A stretch of 64,000 bases of DNA from Branchiostoma floridae. Taxonomy: Eukaryota; Chordata; Leptocardii; Amphioxiformes; Branchiostomatidae. A model generated the notes under the pieces. That model had not been told where the DNA came from, ran no database searches, and saw nothing but the letters and a program-made list of their open reading frames with translations. This document shows, one piece after another, positions 36,801 to 51,000 of this stretch (position 1 is the first letter of the stretch; each line of letters opens with the position of its first letter). Position numbers and translations under genes: made by a program. The stretch is from positions 27,939,131-28,003,130 of the forward strand of contig NC_049981.1 of the NCBI RefSeq assembly GCF_000003815.2, written 5' to 3'.

Positions 36801-39800
36801 ACCCACAGGCTCTTAAGTGTCCAAAGCGTCTCCTACGATGCATCCACACTAATCATTTTCAGACAATCTTATTTGCCTACACCTGATACTCTGATTCTCA
36901 CAACATGAATATACCTGTCAACAGTGCCACCTGTCCCCCTTTCTTTTCAACTCTTCACATCTTGACCTAATGTAGGCCAGCCCAGGTGGGGGGTGCACAA
37001 TACCCTGCCTACTGTAACTCATGAAATGATTGCAGTGGTTTTATGTTTCGAGGTTTGCTCTCACTGGAGACTCATCGCACTGATAACATATACCCTATCT
37101 GACTACTGTGCTGTGGCATTGTTTCAATTGCAAACTTCAAACACTGCAAACGCCTCCTTTCCCCTTATAAGGCGAAATTGAGTCCCTACGAACTTCGATC
37201 GATTTACAGTATCTCTTATAACGGTCCAGGAATTCAGCCGCACACTGCCAGGGGTGTTTCTTACATGTAATCTCTGGTTGGCAATCTCCTGTCCCCTCTC
37301 AGGTTTAACACCTTTGGATACATCAAAGAACTAAATGGGACAGGGAGATGTCAGTCAACACTGGACACAGGCCTGGGTTGAAACCCTACCTCCCAACAAT
37401 GAACCAAACCTGTATGTGGTGAGGTAATATTACAGAGGGCCAGGCTGGACAGATGGGATATTAGTGTCACAGGGACAGCTGAGGGAGTCTCAGCATACTA
37501 ATCAGCTTACATCCAAGAAACACACATGTACATGTACATGGCATAGAATACTTAATAATGAACCTTCATTCTGAAGATTACATTTAATACTTATCATATG
37601 AATGAAGAATCATGTGCCATTGTTAAAGACTTACCCATAAACCAAACGTCATAAAAGCTATCTATAACTTAGCAGTTAGTATAGCAGTTATAAATTTTAA
37701 AGTTATACTGAGAGCTAGCTTTTGTACGTGGACCAACCATCCAACCAACCAACTGAAAATCAGGTAGTTGTAGTTGGACCTCATAACCCCCTTCAAAATG
37801 TAATACAAAAGATTTTATCTTAATCTTCTTCTACATAATTATGATTATCATGGCGAAGAACTCTTATGTAATATTTACTATCTACGTATCTACATTGTAA
37901 GTTAGGGTAGTTGACTAACAGATAACAGAAAAGAAGAACTACAAAACCAACCTCAGTGCTTCCAAGTTCAGTCTTCCCTGGCCTGCCTTTAGTTCCGAAT
38001 GGATAGAGATCTACCTTTACTGACTGGATTACTGACTATTGACCCAGAGTGACACAAAACCCAATTATACACTTGATTAAGCCCAGATGATCTAGCAGAC
38101 TGGAATGCCGCCCTGACAAGCCATCCAACACCAAGTCCAAGATAACTTCAACAACCTTTGTCTCCCGCAGATCAATAGCATTCTTGCCGTGACATACAGA
38201 ATCAGAGATGCCAAAAGATCAGTGCAAAGGTAAAGGCATTGCAGTTCTTGTAGACATACACGTGTGCATCTGTGTAGCCTGATTCAAGCTATTCATTTTC
38301 TGCAGATTGTGAAACAAAGCCTGGACATCCATGAGAGAAAGACATTCTACCCCAGGCCTGTAAAGTGTAAATCACTATTCAACAGGTGTCATTGAATCAT
38401 ACTCTGATATATAACTAGTTCAAGCTGTAAACAATACTATTCCATAACTGCAACATCCAGTACAGTATGACTGAAACAAAAATTTCTTTATAATTATGAT
38501 TTTCTGGTTGTAATATAGAATACCAAGTATTCAAAGAGCCTAAGCCACAGTTTGTAGACCCAAGTGAACGACCATGTGGATTCTATTTCACTGTTTGGAC
38601 ATCAGAGGACATTAAGTGGCAATACTGAACTCTCTCTGTAAACCTGTCAGATATTCTCCACCTACACATTCTTGTACACATCTTTTAATTGTTCACTTTG
38701 AGAGCCAAATTCCTTAGATACAAATCACCCTGTCTGGTTTACAGCCAAGTAAGGTGCTATCCTCCATTTAAGTATTTTAACTTCAGATCGAGATACTCCC
38801 CCTTTAAACATTTTAAGGAAAACTGTTAGTGTGATGTGTAAAAATCTACACCTAACAGACTTAAAGTTTTGCAATAGATGTAACTGTAGAAGTGTTTCTG
38901 CCATACTTCAAACACCCTTCCACTATATGCTAAATGCTGATGCTTGAAATCAATGATGGGACCATCTCTGTGTAAAGTATTTTTAAAAAAAGAAACATCT
39001 TATAACTGTACTGTTATTGATAATGTTTTGTTGTTTTGTATGTAGCCTCTTAGTACTATTGTCTGTATAGCTATTAGTTGTTATTGGTTGCCATACATTG
39101 TACCCTGTGCGATTGTTGAGCAATAAAATTCATTCATTCATTCTTATCATATTGCAAGGTGTATTACTCTGCATGTGGTATGTCTATTCAGGAACCATGT
39201 CCAGGTTGTTATCTCTTGTATCTGTAATGAACTTGCCTGTTGATACACGCTGATGTTGAGCAAATTACCCCGGCACTGCACTGGGTGTTTTCTGAGTAAT
39301 TTACTTTCTCTGTTGGCTGGTTTTCAAAAAGGGTCTTTGGTGAGGTGCCAGCACATACCAGAACTCTGACCTAGCTTGCCCTCAATGGTCCTCTGGGTGA
39401 TACCATTTTACCACAGTATGTGGGAGGCAGGGGTCTGACCCTGAAGGATAGAGAAGTCAAGTTCATTGAGTCAGGAAGGGGAAAAGAACGGGAGATAGCA
39501 AGTCTAAAATCGATGAAACTGTGACATGTACAAAACTTAACATCAGAGAATTGTGCAACCACAAGAAAACATTTGACATATGCATCATGACAGAATGTCA
39601 ATTTGACCCTAAGCTACTGACAGTCTGATTTTGGTGTCTGATATATCTGTAAAACAATAAGACGTTCATCCATGACCTATGAAATTTAATCCGTCACATT
39701 GCTTACCTGCTTTGCTAACACACATTCATGCATATTTCTGACTTTCTGAAACACCAAAATGTCTAACAGTGGTGGAGGTTTTAAATGATTTTTGTCCCAA

Positions 39801-41170
39801 TAATGTCCTTGACAAATGATTGGATTATCCCTTGTAAGTTCCAGCCAAGTGCAGACCATCTGGAAGGGGGCGTTGTGCCCCAGCATACCAAGCGTAGCCT
39901 GTCTGGAAGCTGGGTCAGGCTGTGTGGAGGATGGATGAGGCAGCAGTCAGGATGCTGGTGCCCACATGTTTCCTCATGGTACCACATTTCACTCAAGCTC
40001 CTAACCTCAGTCTGGGACATTGCACTGGGTTAAACCAGTCAGGATAGTTCATATTCAGTCTCATTCATCATTGAGAAAGGGGAAAAATACCTTCTGAATT
40101 TGAATGGAATACAATAAATCATTGGGAATATCAGTATATATGTAATACTAATAGTTTTGTCCCTAGATAACTTTCAAACACAGATGTCATCCTAGCAAGT
40201 TAGTTTTTTGTGGCGTCCATAGACTCCACTTACAAACTTACGGTTAGAGGAAAGTATGAGAACCACAGAAAACTAACTACCATAGTAGGATGGCGTGCAG
40301 GCTAGCTAATATGCTGATTTAAAGAGGAGAGGTAAATATGCAAAACATGCATAGGTGTCATATTTAAATTAGAGACTTCTAACACTTTATTGACAATGTT
40401 GTATAGGACTTTAAAAGGAAACCATCTAAGAATCATTCACGTCTATGTTTCATTAGCAAAAATATTGTACCATGTATACCCAAAATTGATTTTTCACTGA
40501 AAGTTTTCACTTCATAAAGCCAAATATGCAAGTCTATTGCAAGATCCAATCCACAGCTTTGACTGAATATCTGATATTGCCAGCATCTCAGCTCTACAGA
40601 ATACAGACTCCTTGTGGATTTTATTTCATAGGTTATAAAGCGACTACATCTCTCTAATTAGGAGCAGCACATAACCTGAAGGTGTTGATTAAAACAAGAA
40701 GTGACCCTGCTGCCCTGCCACTTGGAGCTGGGAGGAACAGAGAAACTCAAGTCCCACATGGGGACTACCAGATGGAAGAAAGGTGCAAGTTCAAGTTCGG
40801 GGCAATCACTTTCAAGTCTACAGAAGGGTTTCATCTTCAACCATCAAATTGATGTCTTAACAGGTAATTCAAAACATTATTCTAACAAAACTTTATGATT
40901 CGGTCATCAAAAAGTGCTAGGAAATGTGTTTTCAATGTATATGAAGTGAAATAGTACATATAGCCTTGGTCAATTAGAAAAAAATTCGTTTACACTACTT
41001 GTTCATTTGCCAAGCTCAGAAAGTATCTTATCACAGTCAAGTAGCCATTTTGTTAGTCATAATCATATTTCGTCATTTTTATAACAACCAAAGCTAAAAG
41101 AAAAAAAAAATTGACCTGTATGCTTGTACAGTATCACCCCCGATACTTGATGCATCAGTAATCTAACATT
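33843..41170 (-). other. First intron, left part
   Basis: About 7.3 kb of AT-rich intron. The only structured item I see is a LINE-like 3' end near 39.0-39.14 kb (separate entry). Open frames are short and lack splice context or composition bias. Confidence 0.55.
39000..39144 (+). repeat. Possible LINE 3' end with ATTC repeats
   Basis: Sequence ending in gcaataaaattcattcattc, i.e. a polyadenylation-like signal followed by a short tandem ATTC repeat, the usual look of a truncated CR1/RTE-type retrotransposon 3' end. The 5' limit is uncertain. Confidence 0.35.
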
Positions 41171-41347
41171 CTGTGGTTTCTCTGGCTAAGCTGTGTTTCT
41201 CTGGCTAAACTATGTTTCTCTGGCTATTGCTGTGGTTCTCTGGCTATTGCTGTGGTTCTCTGGCTAAGCTGTGTTTCTCTGGCTAAACTGTGTTTCTCTG
41301 GCTATTGCTGTGGTTCTCTGGCTATTGCTGTGGTTCTCTGGCTAAGC
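41171..41347. repeat. Minisatellite, about 20-bp unit
   Basis: Nine or more tandem units built on TTCTCTGGCTA followed by AAGCTGTG, AACTATG or TTGCTGTGG. Variants recur in a fixed order (AAG, AAC, TTG, TTG), giving a higher-order period near 100 bp. It ends about 40 bp before an N gap. Confidence 0.92.
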
Positions 41348-41384
41348 GAGACTTCCCTGTAACATGTTTGTCAGGACTGACAGG

Positions 41385-41500
41385 NNNNNNNNNNNNNNNN
41401 NNNNNNNNNNNNNNNNNNNNNNNNNNNNNNNNNNNNNNNNNNNNNNNNNNNNNNNNNNNNNNNNNNNNNNNNNNNNNNNNNNNNNNNNNNNNNNNNNNNN
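41385..41500. other. Assembly gap, 116 N
   Basis: 116 N directly after the minisatellite. The odd length suggests a size-estimated gap, probably caused by the repeat. Confidence 0.98.
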
Positions 41501-44500
41501 TGTTGACTGAGTAAATAAGGGCCTTGTTGATACACCATACCAAGTCACGCAGGAAAAACCTACTTCAAGGTTGGGAGAGTAGAAATACCAAACAGACAGG
41601 TACAACCTGACTGTGGACCATCTGTCGTAAAAAGAAGTCAAACCCAACCTGCCTAGAAATAGCCAACACTAGTATTAGATTAGAACATTGTTTATGACTG
41701 TCCATTGTCACTATGTGTATACTATGTACTTGCAATTAGCCCTCGGGCACGAACTTGCAAATAAACTTCTATTAATTAACTTCCAGCACCCTTTCTAGCT
41801 AGTTAATCCAAATCAGTTTTAAACTAAAGGCATTCTCCCCAGCTGTAGAAATCTCAGTGGAATAATATTATTGTTAGATGCAACAAGTTCATTTGTTATG
41901 CAGTTTTTGAAGTTTGAAATTGTTTGAACATTATTCAATAACGAGAAAAAGTAAACAAAATAAACATTATAGAGATACAAGAATGCACCTGTTTTTCTGG
42001 ATAGCAAATGCTTGATATCTACATGTATATCTGTGATATGTGAAGAAGTATTTTAAGCCCTGGAAGAGGTTGTAAGCAGCCCTCTAGGCACCTAACAACA
42101 CTCCCCATGGAGGAAGAGAAGGATCAGATTCTCATAACACAGCTAAAGAAACAAACAATTCTAAGGTATCAAAGTTGACTATGTTTTGAGAGGGAGCAGA
42201 GAATTGAACATGATTGTCATTCAAATTTGTATCATCTCAATTATGAAAAAAAAAAATTTAAATATCACAACCTTTAGGTACTATACATTGCACATTTGAT
42301 ATTGTCTGTAGCTTTTTACCTAACTTAAAGTTAACTTTTCTTGTTTTTCTGTAGCTGATATTGCTTTGATACCCCGAACCCCCCATCTGCCTACTTTGAA
42401 AAGTAGGGCTTACTGGACTTTCCCTGCAAAAAGTGAAAGTGCTAAGGATAGAATAACAATTTCATGCAATATTCAAAGTGACATGCAATATTACCTCAAA
42501 ATTAGATGGCCCGAAGGTTCATTGAGATCTAACTGAAGCCATATGCATATTATTGACCTTCAAATAAGGAAAGTCACCAACATTCATGTGCATTGAATTG
42601 TTTCCACTGTGCAAGTTCAAAATCTACTTTCACTGCAGCAACTGTACACCAGATTTTGGACAGGTAGGATGAAGCTCTTAATTCAAGCGTATTTTCATGC
42701 TCTGACCCTTGTGATGAAATTTAAAATAGATCCACGCTTGCTACATGATATAGGTATAATCAGTCAATCAGTAAAGCTATCTATTTATTCTTTAACACAT
42801 ATTGCTCCTGAAAGACAAATGTACAAAGTCAGATGGTATACCTGAATATCAATTATCACCCATTAATGATGTAGTTCTAGTTCTTTATTGGCCATTAGTG
42901 TGGACTGCATTCTTTTGTAGCATTGGCACTAAGAGAACATAACCCTACAGTCCATGGGCCAACAGTGTACATTAGGATCTTGTCAGTCAACAATCAAATT
43001 ACCTAAATGAGAACCAAATATGCCCCCACCCAAGGAACAATGGGGTTGAGCAGTTGAGTCATTAGCAGGGTCAGGTGGCATAATGTATCTAAACATTATT
43101 CTCATTTAGAAGTTACTGGGTACATTTGCTTACCCTTAATTTGGGGATGGGGCTATGGATGTTTTCTAGATAGCATTGGCTATCCATCTACATTTGAGTT
43201 TGTGGCAGGTATATAACATAGAATCTACTTTCTTGCGTTCAGTATTCGATTTTGTTTTAGATGCTACTTGAAATCTATAAAAGACACTTTCTTATCTCAT
43301 TCCATTCGATGAAAATATGTTCCTTTGTTGCACCTGAGGCAATACCTGTGCAGAAGAATCTGATGGCCTAGTTACTGAGGGCTTTACTTAAGACCTGTAG
43401 AGACCACAAACCAAGAAAACAATGGCAACGTCTTAAGATGATCGATGGGGTCACCAGTAAGGAAACACAGGAATGTCCCGAATTTCCAAACCCTTAATCT
43501 TCGGCAAACCTGAGAGCGTGCTTTAACACCTTGTTACCACAATCTCCTAACAAGCACATTACTCACTGGGTACATGTCGTTTGCATATCAACTAAAGTAC
43601 AATCATTGTCTAGTTGACTTTCTGTTAAACACTGTGTCGGACATGTCATCCAGGTATGCCCGCCATTTAGCGCATGTTTACAGATCAATGTCTGTAGGGG
43701 AGGGGCAGTGTGAACAGAAGAGAGTGGCAGTGTGGTTTACTTATCCACTTACCGAATACCAGTCTACAGTTGATCCTGTCCAAAAGTTGTTGAGAGGGAA
43801 GTGAGGATTTAAATCATAAGCCCAAGTTAAGATGTTTCTCTTGGAAATGAGACTGTCAAGTCACTTTTCAAACTTCTGTCTTCTACTGAATACGAAAGTC
43901 ATGGAGCTGACGCCACAGAGTATGTGAATATAAAGGATATTTTCTGGTAGTATCTGAACATAATCCTCTAGCAGATGATACTATGGCTACAATAAGAATC
44001 ATGCAAGTTTGATGTATATTGCATGGTTAAAGTTACAAAATGAATGACAGTTTTTGCTTCTATAGTTTGACCACGGATAACCCACATAAAGTTATGATTG
44101 CATGGGTGGACCGTTGTGTATATGATGATACAGAACGCAACTTTCTAAATGTATAACAACATGTATCAGATGACACATCCAATCTGTAAAGCAAGAAACA
44201 TGTAGCCACAGTCACCTACCTTATCTGTCATGATACATGAAATAATCCCGGACAGTTCAAAACCCTCTCTGTTGGAGAACCAACCGAAGTGAGTAGAACA
44301 CCTGGTATAAAGCCTCTTCACTGAGGAATCTCTCCTATGTAAGTCTGCTTTGTATCAGGTATTGAGGTCGAAAGTCAAAGGTCAGTTTGTCATACCAAAG
44401 AGGTCATGTTTAGGTATTGATCAGTGGCAAATAGTGCCAGGGCAAGAGGTTTCATGGCAGGCCAAGCATGACTTCAAAAACAACTCCAGCAACCAATAGG

Positions 44501-45732
44501 ATTGCACGTAGCACCAAGAAACCAGTGAAGTTATTTGGCAGAGTGGAATGGTTTGGAGAATGGACTCCTTGCAAAACTTGCTCTTTTTGTTATGGCGATC
44601 CTGGCATTCTTTCTTTGCAAAGGTAGTGGCTGATTGAAAGGGAGAGCTACTGACACAACAGCCAAAAGAAAATAACCCAAATCCAATGCCTCATATCAAG
44701 TACACTTGACACCAACCACACAAAAGCAGGGCCCAACAGGGCAAAGAAAGCCAAGCAAGATTTTTTGTTTGGCCCATTCTCGCCACAACAACTTGCCTTG
44801 AACCAAATCGAACTCTAAAAGGTTTGGGTACTGATGGCAAGCTAATGACTTTTTAATCTACCATAATGGCAAAACTCTTTACACTATTCCATCAAACTTC
44901 TGGTGAAGCATCCCTTGTCAGCTTTACAAATGGTATAATTCTGCACTGTTAAATGAGCTAGCTGGTACTATTTAGATACTGACAGGTTAATGCGATAGGA
45001 ATGTCAATGTCATAAGAGATCGAATTTGGGTATCTCAGGCTAAGAATCCCTGTGCCAAAAAGTGCATAATGGCATGAGAGACAGGACATTACACACAAAT
45101 AGTTTGTAAAAACAGAAACGGTGAAGACGAAAACAGCAAAAATATTCTACTTTATCGCTTATCCTAAAGGCTTTAAAGTTAAATGTATTATTATAAGCTG
45201 CCAATGTTACCTTAAAAAAGCGTATTTTTTTCCCAGTTTCTGGAGTTGGCGATGACCTAGGTTGCTTGGACGACAGCCAAAGACAATGCCATAGCTAGCT
45301 TTGGGGATCATTAATCAAGAACAGGGTGCTCTGGACCCTGTTTACCCCAATTCACTGCCTGTTCCTGTCAAGGTAAATCTGGATATACACAGGATATGTA
45401 CAGGGCCAGAATGGAGGAATTTGACTTTTACATGTCTGATACAATTATTCATAAAATAGGACAGGTAAAAGTGAGTGGCGATGCAATAAACAACAGTCAA
45501 TTCATTAAGTAATATTATATGTCGAGTTATATTTAAGATGTTCATAAATCCCTGCTATACTTCAGTATCAACTCTAGTGAGATAACATACTTCTTTTTGA
45601 TGGTCCTATTGATAATGTTCCTATCGACACAAGCCTTGGACTCAAGAATCCCATCTGTAGTGACCACCTGTCCACATAGACCAGATTTTATGGTCATGAG
45701 TGGTCTTCTTGGATAGTCTTGACTCTACATGT
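41501..45732 (-). other. First intron, middle part
   Basis: About 4.2 kb AT-rich intron; I see nothing I can support. Confidence 0.55.
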
Positions 45733-45740
45733 ATATGCAT

Positions 45741-46106
45741 CAGGGTTGTAGCCAGCCTGAAATCATTTTCAGTCCCCTTGATTTTGAATGGGAATCCTAT
45801 CGAGCACCGAAGGCATGGCGTGATGTTTCGCGTCATTTCTAGGGGGTCTGGGTCCCAGAAAATTTTTAAATCAAGACCCTCTGAAACACTATTTCCGGCA
45901 TTTTGAGGTGCAAATTTTGCTTGTAGACTAAGCTGCCCAATGGCATCTGTTTTGGTGAAGAAGAACACATGGGTTTCAGTGTTTAAATTTATCTTTACAT
46001 ATCAATTTTTGTCTGTCCCAGGGGACAGAATGGGGAAAACTTTTTTCAGTCCCCAGTTGCAAAATTCCTTCAAAGGACTGAAGGACAGGTGCTGGCTACA
46101 AACCTG
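45741..46106. mobile_element. Non-autonomous hAT element with intact 8-bp duplication
   Basis: 366 bp with inverted ends CAGGGTTGTAGCCAGC / GCTGGCTACAAACCTG, flanked on both sides by the identical 8-bp ATATGCAT (45733-45740 and 46107-46114). CAGGG-type ends plus an 8-bp duplication are diagnostic of the hAT superfamily. No transposase is encoded. The perfect duplication suggests a fairly young insertion. Confidence 0.9.
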
Positions 46107-46361
46107 ATATGCATTACAGGTACATTACACCTTTAGCTCTTTCTATGTTTTACAGTGTATTTAAAAAAGAGCTGCTCTCAAGAAACTGGAAATATCTGCA
46201 ACATAGATGTATAGAATACATATGTAAGCCAGCCTGGGCATAACTGTCTAGAAAACATTTACTGCATTTGGCCTTTTTTCATCAATGATCACTGCACTGT
46301 CTTGCATTTAACATTTATCTCATATCTTCTACTACAAATGGATCAAGTCAAAGAGATCACC

Positions 46362-46364
<3 letters not shown>

Positions 46365-46404
<40 letters not shown>
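46365..46404. repeat. TA dinucleotide repeat
   Basis: About 20 uninterrupted TA units. Confidence 0.95.
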
Positions 46405-46405
<1 letters not shown>

Positions 46406-47871
46406 TAAAGATTTAGCTCTCCGTTTGCATTGGCATGGAAATGACATTCTTCAGAAGAGAAAGTGGGCAGAAGTGATGAAACCCTGAGGTCCAAGAATGA
46501 CACCAGGAAACAGGGTACCTTAGGTAACAATTTCAGCTATGTCCGTGTTCCTGACACCCAGGTTGACAGGCTGTCAGCACAGAAAGGAAAGGTCAGGTGG
46601 GGGTGGAAAGCCAACCACTTCAAGCCAAACACTTCCAGCCTGAAGTCTTCCAGAAGGTGTTGCCATTCTTTCCACCAACAAACCATGGTATACACTGTTA
46701 AATCCATACATGTGAGCACCTCTGCATATTACACTAGGACCACCTGGCCAATGTGACATATTTTTGTTGGACCAATTAGATAATTTTTCTCTTTTTGACA
46801 CAAGCATTAAGAACCCCGTCCACCTAGACCAGCTTTTATCGGTTCCCCGAATGGTCTTCTTGGGCAGTTTTGACCACACTTCAATGTGAACACACCTTTG
46901 GCAACTATTCCAGGAAGCAATATTGGTTATAAACTAAAATAGACTGGCCAATGCACACAATACCTACATATATCATCCTTCAAACAATGTACATGTGTAG
47001 TTTTAAGTTGGTCTAGTATTAAGGGAACAGTTACAGGCAAACAAATCAAAGGACATCACACAATACTGCACAGTGTTATTTCACAAGTATACAAATGTAT
47101 TAAATATAAGGGCTATGGAACCCAATAGTTAAAAAGTGTGCCTTCTTCTGTACTCAGACAAACTGAATTAAGAATCTCCTCATTAAAAAGGGTCATGGGG
47201 AGACAACCATGTTTTTCAAAGTAGAAGGAAATGCAGCTCATTATAACATGTTTTTAATGACAAGAGAGAAAGACAAGATCTTGACCTCTTCCTCCTAGAT
47301 TTAACATGAGGCCCAAAGGGCAGGAGTGACAGGTGACTGACAAGGTGTATGTCTGGGACTTGAACCAGTGACCTATGGCCTATTGTACTGTCTCTTGGAT
47401 GATCTCTCCTGAAAGATGGATGTCTTCATTAGGTCAGAGTTTCCAACACATACCAGATGGTAATGAAAACAAGGTGGGCCATGCATATTGATTTTACTAC
47501 CTGGTAAGTCAGGAGTCCAGAAAAGGTTTAAATCTGCTTACCTTTCAATCTAATAAATACATTCCAATTTCACAGTTACACCTAAAAACCTGTCCATACA
47601 TCAACCAATTTCCATTATTGATTTGATTTAATGCCTGTGTATCCTGGTCAATGAAAACAGAAGGACTATACTATAGTTTCTAGAGGATTACTAAATACTG
47701 TAAATCCATTCAATATCGCAGATCGTAGTTTCATCAGTTAGGGGGAAAAGCAGTACCTCCTGCAAACAAGGTTCTTAGGCCTTAGCACAAGATAAAATTA
47801 TTGCGATAATGAAATTTGTTAAATAGTGACCACTCAAGCCACTAAAAGTTACCAAATAAAGAATTACAGTA

Positions 47872-48079
47872 CTGTAAATGCAGAAATGTTCGCGGTGGAT
47901 TAATGTTCGCGGTTTTCGCAGTGACCACTTCACCGCGAACTTAAAACCACCACGAACATTTTCCTAGTATGGTATTAGACTGCAGTCTAACGTGTTACGC
48001 AAAATTAAAACTACCGCGAAAAGTCCTTTTTCCAGCAACCGCAAAATTAAATCCCCCGCGAACTTAAATGCATTTACAG
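47872..48079. mobile_element. TA-flanked MITE rich in CGCGAA words
   Basis: 208 bp with inverted ends CTGTAAATGCA / TGCATTTACAG flanked by TA on both sides. Inside, GTTCGCGG and CCGCGAAC/CCGCGAAA words recur in both orientations, so the element can fold into a long hairpin. No ORF. Confidence 0.85.
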
Positions 48080-48081
48080 TA

Positions 48082-51000
48082 TGGTAGAATCAACAGGCCT
48101 GATGATGTGACACTGATGTAGATTAATATGTTGTTTTAGGTAAACCATGAAATCAAACCCCCACCACACCATGTCCCCAGAGAGAGGAAACTGGCCCCAA
48201 TGTTAACTTCAGCATGAAATCAAAACCAAGCACTGGAACAATCAGCTACTGTGACACCAGTAGGACCTTAATGGGGTTATATTGGACAGATATGATGTAT
48301 AATCTAACATCATCTAAGGGCTGTTCAGGTAATGGTCATATAGGTAATGTACCATACAGGAGTGAAATTCATATTTGTCTGGCATATACATTTGTATATT
48401 AAGGAAAGCATTTTAGGTACTTAACTTTCAGATATTTTCAAATTTGTAAAGTTTCTAAAAGCTTCAAATTCAGTGCAGTGTCATGAATTTAGAATGGAAA
48501 GGTCAAAGTTTCAAGAGTTTCAAGAAATACCCTAACATACCATTATCTTTTCGAGTCTATAGATATGCAAACATCATGATCAAGGCAAACAAAAATTTGT
48601 GACTGGTATGGAGGTTTCAATTTTGGAATATTTATTAAATCTCACTTCACACTTTACATTCCTTTATTGGCAGGATTTCAGCATTCACATCAAATTCCTC
48701 AGCAAATAATTTGAAGCTAAAATGAATTTCCTGGCCCCTCCCACCTGCCCACAGCACTAGCTTCTTTCCAGGTAAAACATGTGGAACTGCTGACCCCTTC
48801 CCTGAGATCAGGACTGGAATGGGGTTTTAATGTCTCCTCTGGAGCAATAAAGGAAATCGCTTTCCCTGCAGCAAATATTGACAATCAGAATATCAGGCCC
48901 ACTACACCAAGACATTAATATGGGCCGTTATCACCTGTATAAGGGCTTCTTTACATTGTTTTGTCTATACAAATGGCACATCATGAGACAGAATTGTGCT
49001 TACTTCTGTACCAGTAGGAACCAATGAAAATGGTTTCTATATTATATATACAAAAGGATCTTATGGATATGATAATAGTGGTATATGCCTCGACTTGACT
49101 GATAAAACTGAAATTTCTTACCTAAAAATTTATTCACAAACCTAATTTTTCCCTTTAAATTCATCTTGAGCCTCCTATACAATGCACCTTTTCAAACATT
49201 AAAGACACATGTTATTAGCCAAGACTTTCAAATGTGGAACATGTTTGCCTACACAAGCACTAAACTAATTCTACTCCGCCATCATTCCAGAAATTTCCCT
49301 CCGGCAGTTTCTTCCAATTTGTGGAATATTGTTTTGACTTTCGGAAATGAAAGTAAATTGGTTTCCTTGACAAACGCGAAATGTTTGGGGCACCCCTGCC
49401 TTTCTGAGATGTGCTCCCAATATTGAGTTTATTATGAACCATGAAGACAATTTTTCTGCTTCAGATGGATCTAATGTGCCCCTCCTAGCTAGCAATATGT
49501 GATTCAGCTGTGATGGCATGCAAGGGGCTGGGAATATTGATGAAAAGTGACATGGAGACAATATGAATATGAAGTGCATATGAAAAACAGTTCTAGAATT
49601 TCATGCTTGTAACACACAGTTTTCAAATAACTAAACACACATTGTCAATTAGAATCAATTCAAATGCTTGTAAAGATGACATTGGCAGAGCTGACAGAAA
49701 AGTAGGAATTCTGGGTTCAATAAGTCAGTTTGGGCGAAACATACAAAATGTAGAATTATTTCTTATGGTTTATCCAAATGTGCTGACTCTTAAACAGGAT
49801 GATATATGGCAGATAGTGGAATTTGTGCATCTCTGCAAATAACAAACTGCATAAGAAGATGACTGACAGAGATGGCACAGGTATGTGTAAATCAGATCAT
49901 CACATCTCTTCAACAATTCCTTCACTACTTGAGCAAATACAATCAGATAAGTCAAAGGGCGAGTATTCTGCCAGATCTTGATCAGGCTATCAAGAAGAAC
50001 AATAGCCTTAATGTAAAACCAAGTCAGGCATGCAGGAAAAGTATGTCAGCTAGCCAGATTCATGGGTTATAAGAAAGGGTCACAGGAAGGAAAGTGCATG
50101 TCCTAGATTCTTCAGGTAAACCCCTGAGGTACAAAGAACAGAGGGAAGGGAACCACTCTACTGAAAGTGTGGCCTGTTTAGCAGGGTTATGACTAAAGGG
50201 ATTGTTGTCCTAAAAAGGCATGTTCAAACAGTCTGGGAAACATGACACGACTCTGAGTACACAGGCCCAGCAAAAATAGAACAGGACGGGGATATACAAA
50301 GCTGGCTATGTCAATGTATGGTACCATTGGCAATAGACCTTACTTCCCTCCACTAAAGAAAAACTTCATAACCCCAACATGTCCATACTGTGTAAACATT
50401 GAAACAATACCTTTCTGTACAACTTCTGACTTAAAAGTCATGTTACCGTCGTTAGCCCAAACAAACCTTTTACAAGCTTCTGACCATCAGTAACATCTTT
50501 CCAGTACATGCAGTAATAGCATGTACAACAAGACATACTGAAAATGTCATTACCTAAGTGCTAATGAAGCAGACATCCTATCCAAGGTCACTTGTCAACC
50601 ATTCGTTTTACATTTTTGACTGAATCAAAGCTATACATTCAGCAATATGTTAATTAAGATGAAGATTAGAATCAAATAGACAATATTCATGCACAGATGC
50701 CAACTGGAATAAAAATCACTGGTCTATCTTCAAGATGGTGTGCCATGCTTACAAGACACCCCATGGCAGATGTAACACAAGAAGCTAATTGATGTTCATG
50801 AAGTAATGTCTGCTGTGGCCCATCCCTTATTAGCCACAATGACGACATGTTTGTGGTCCTACTTGTGGTTAACTAGGTGTGTTTGAGAGACTCTTTTGAT
50901 TCAAACCCTTCAGCAGCAAGGTCTCTGTCATACTTTATAGAGCACATTCCAATTTGACAATAGGCCCAGATGATGGAAGGGTCAAAATGACAACATAGTT

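Noticed and set aside
46302-46487. ORF with Tyr-Ile repeats
   Set aside because: Translation of the TA repeat.
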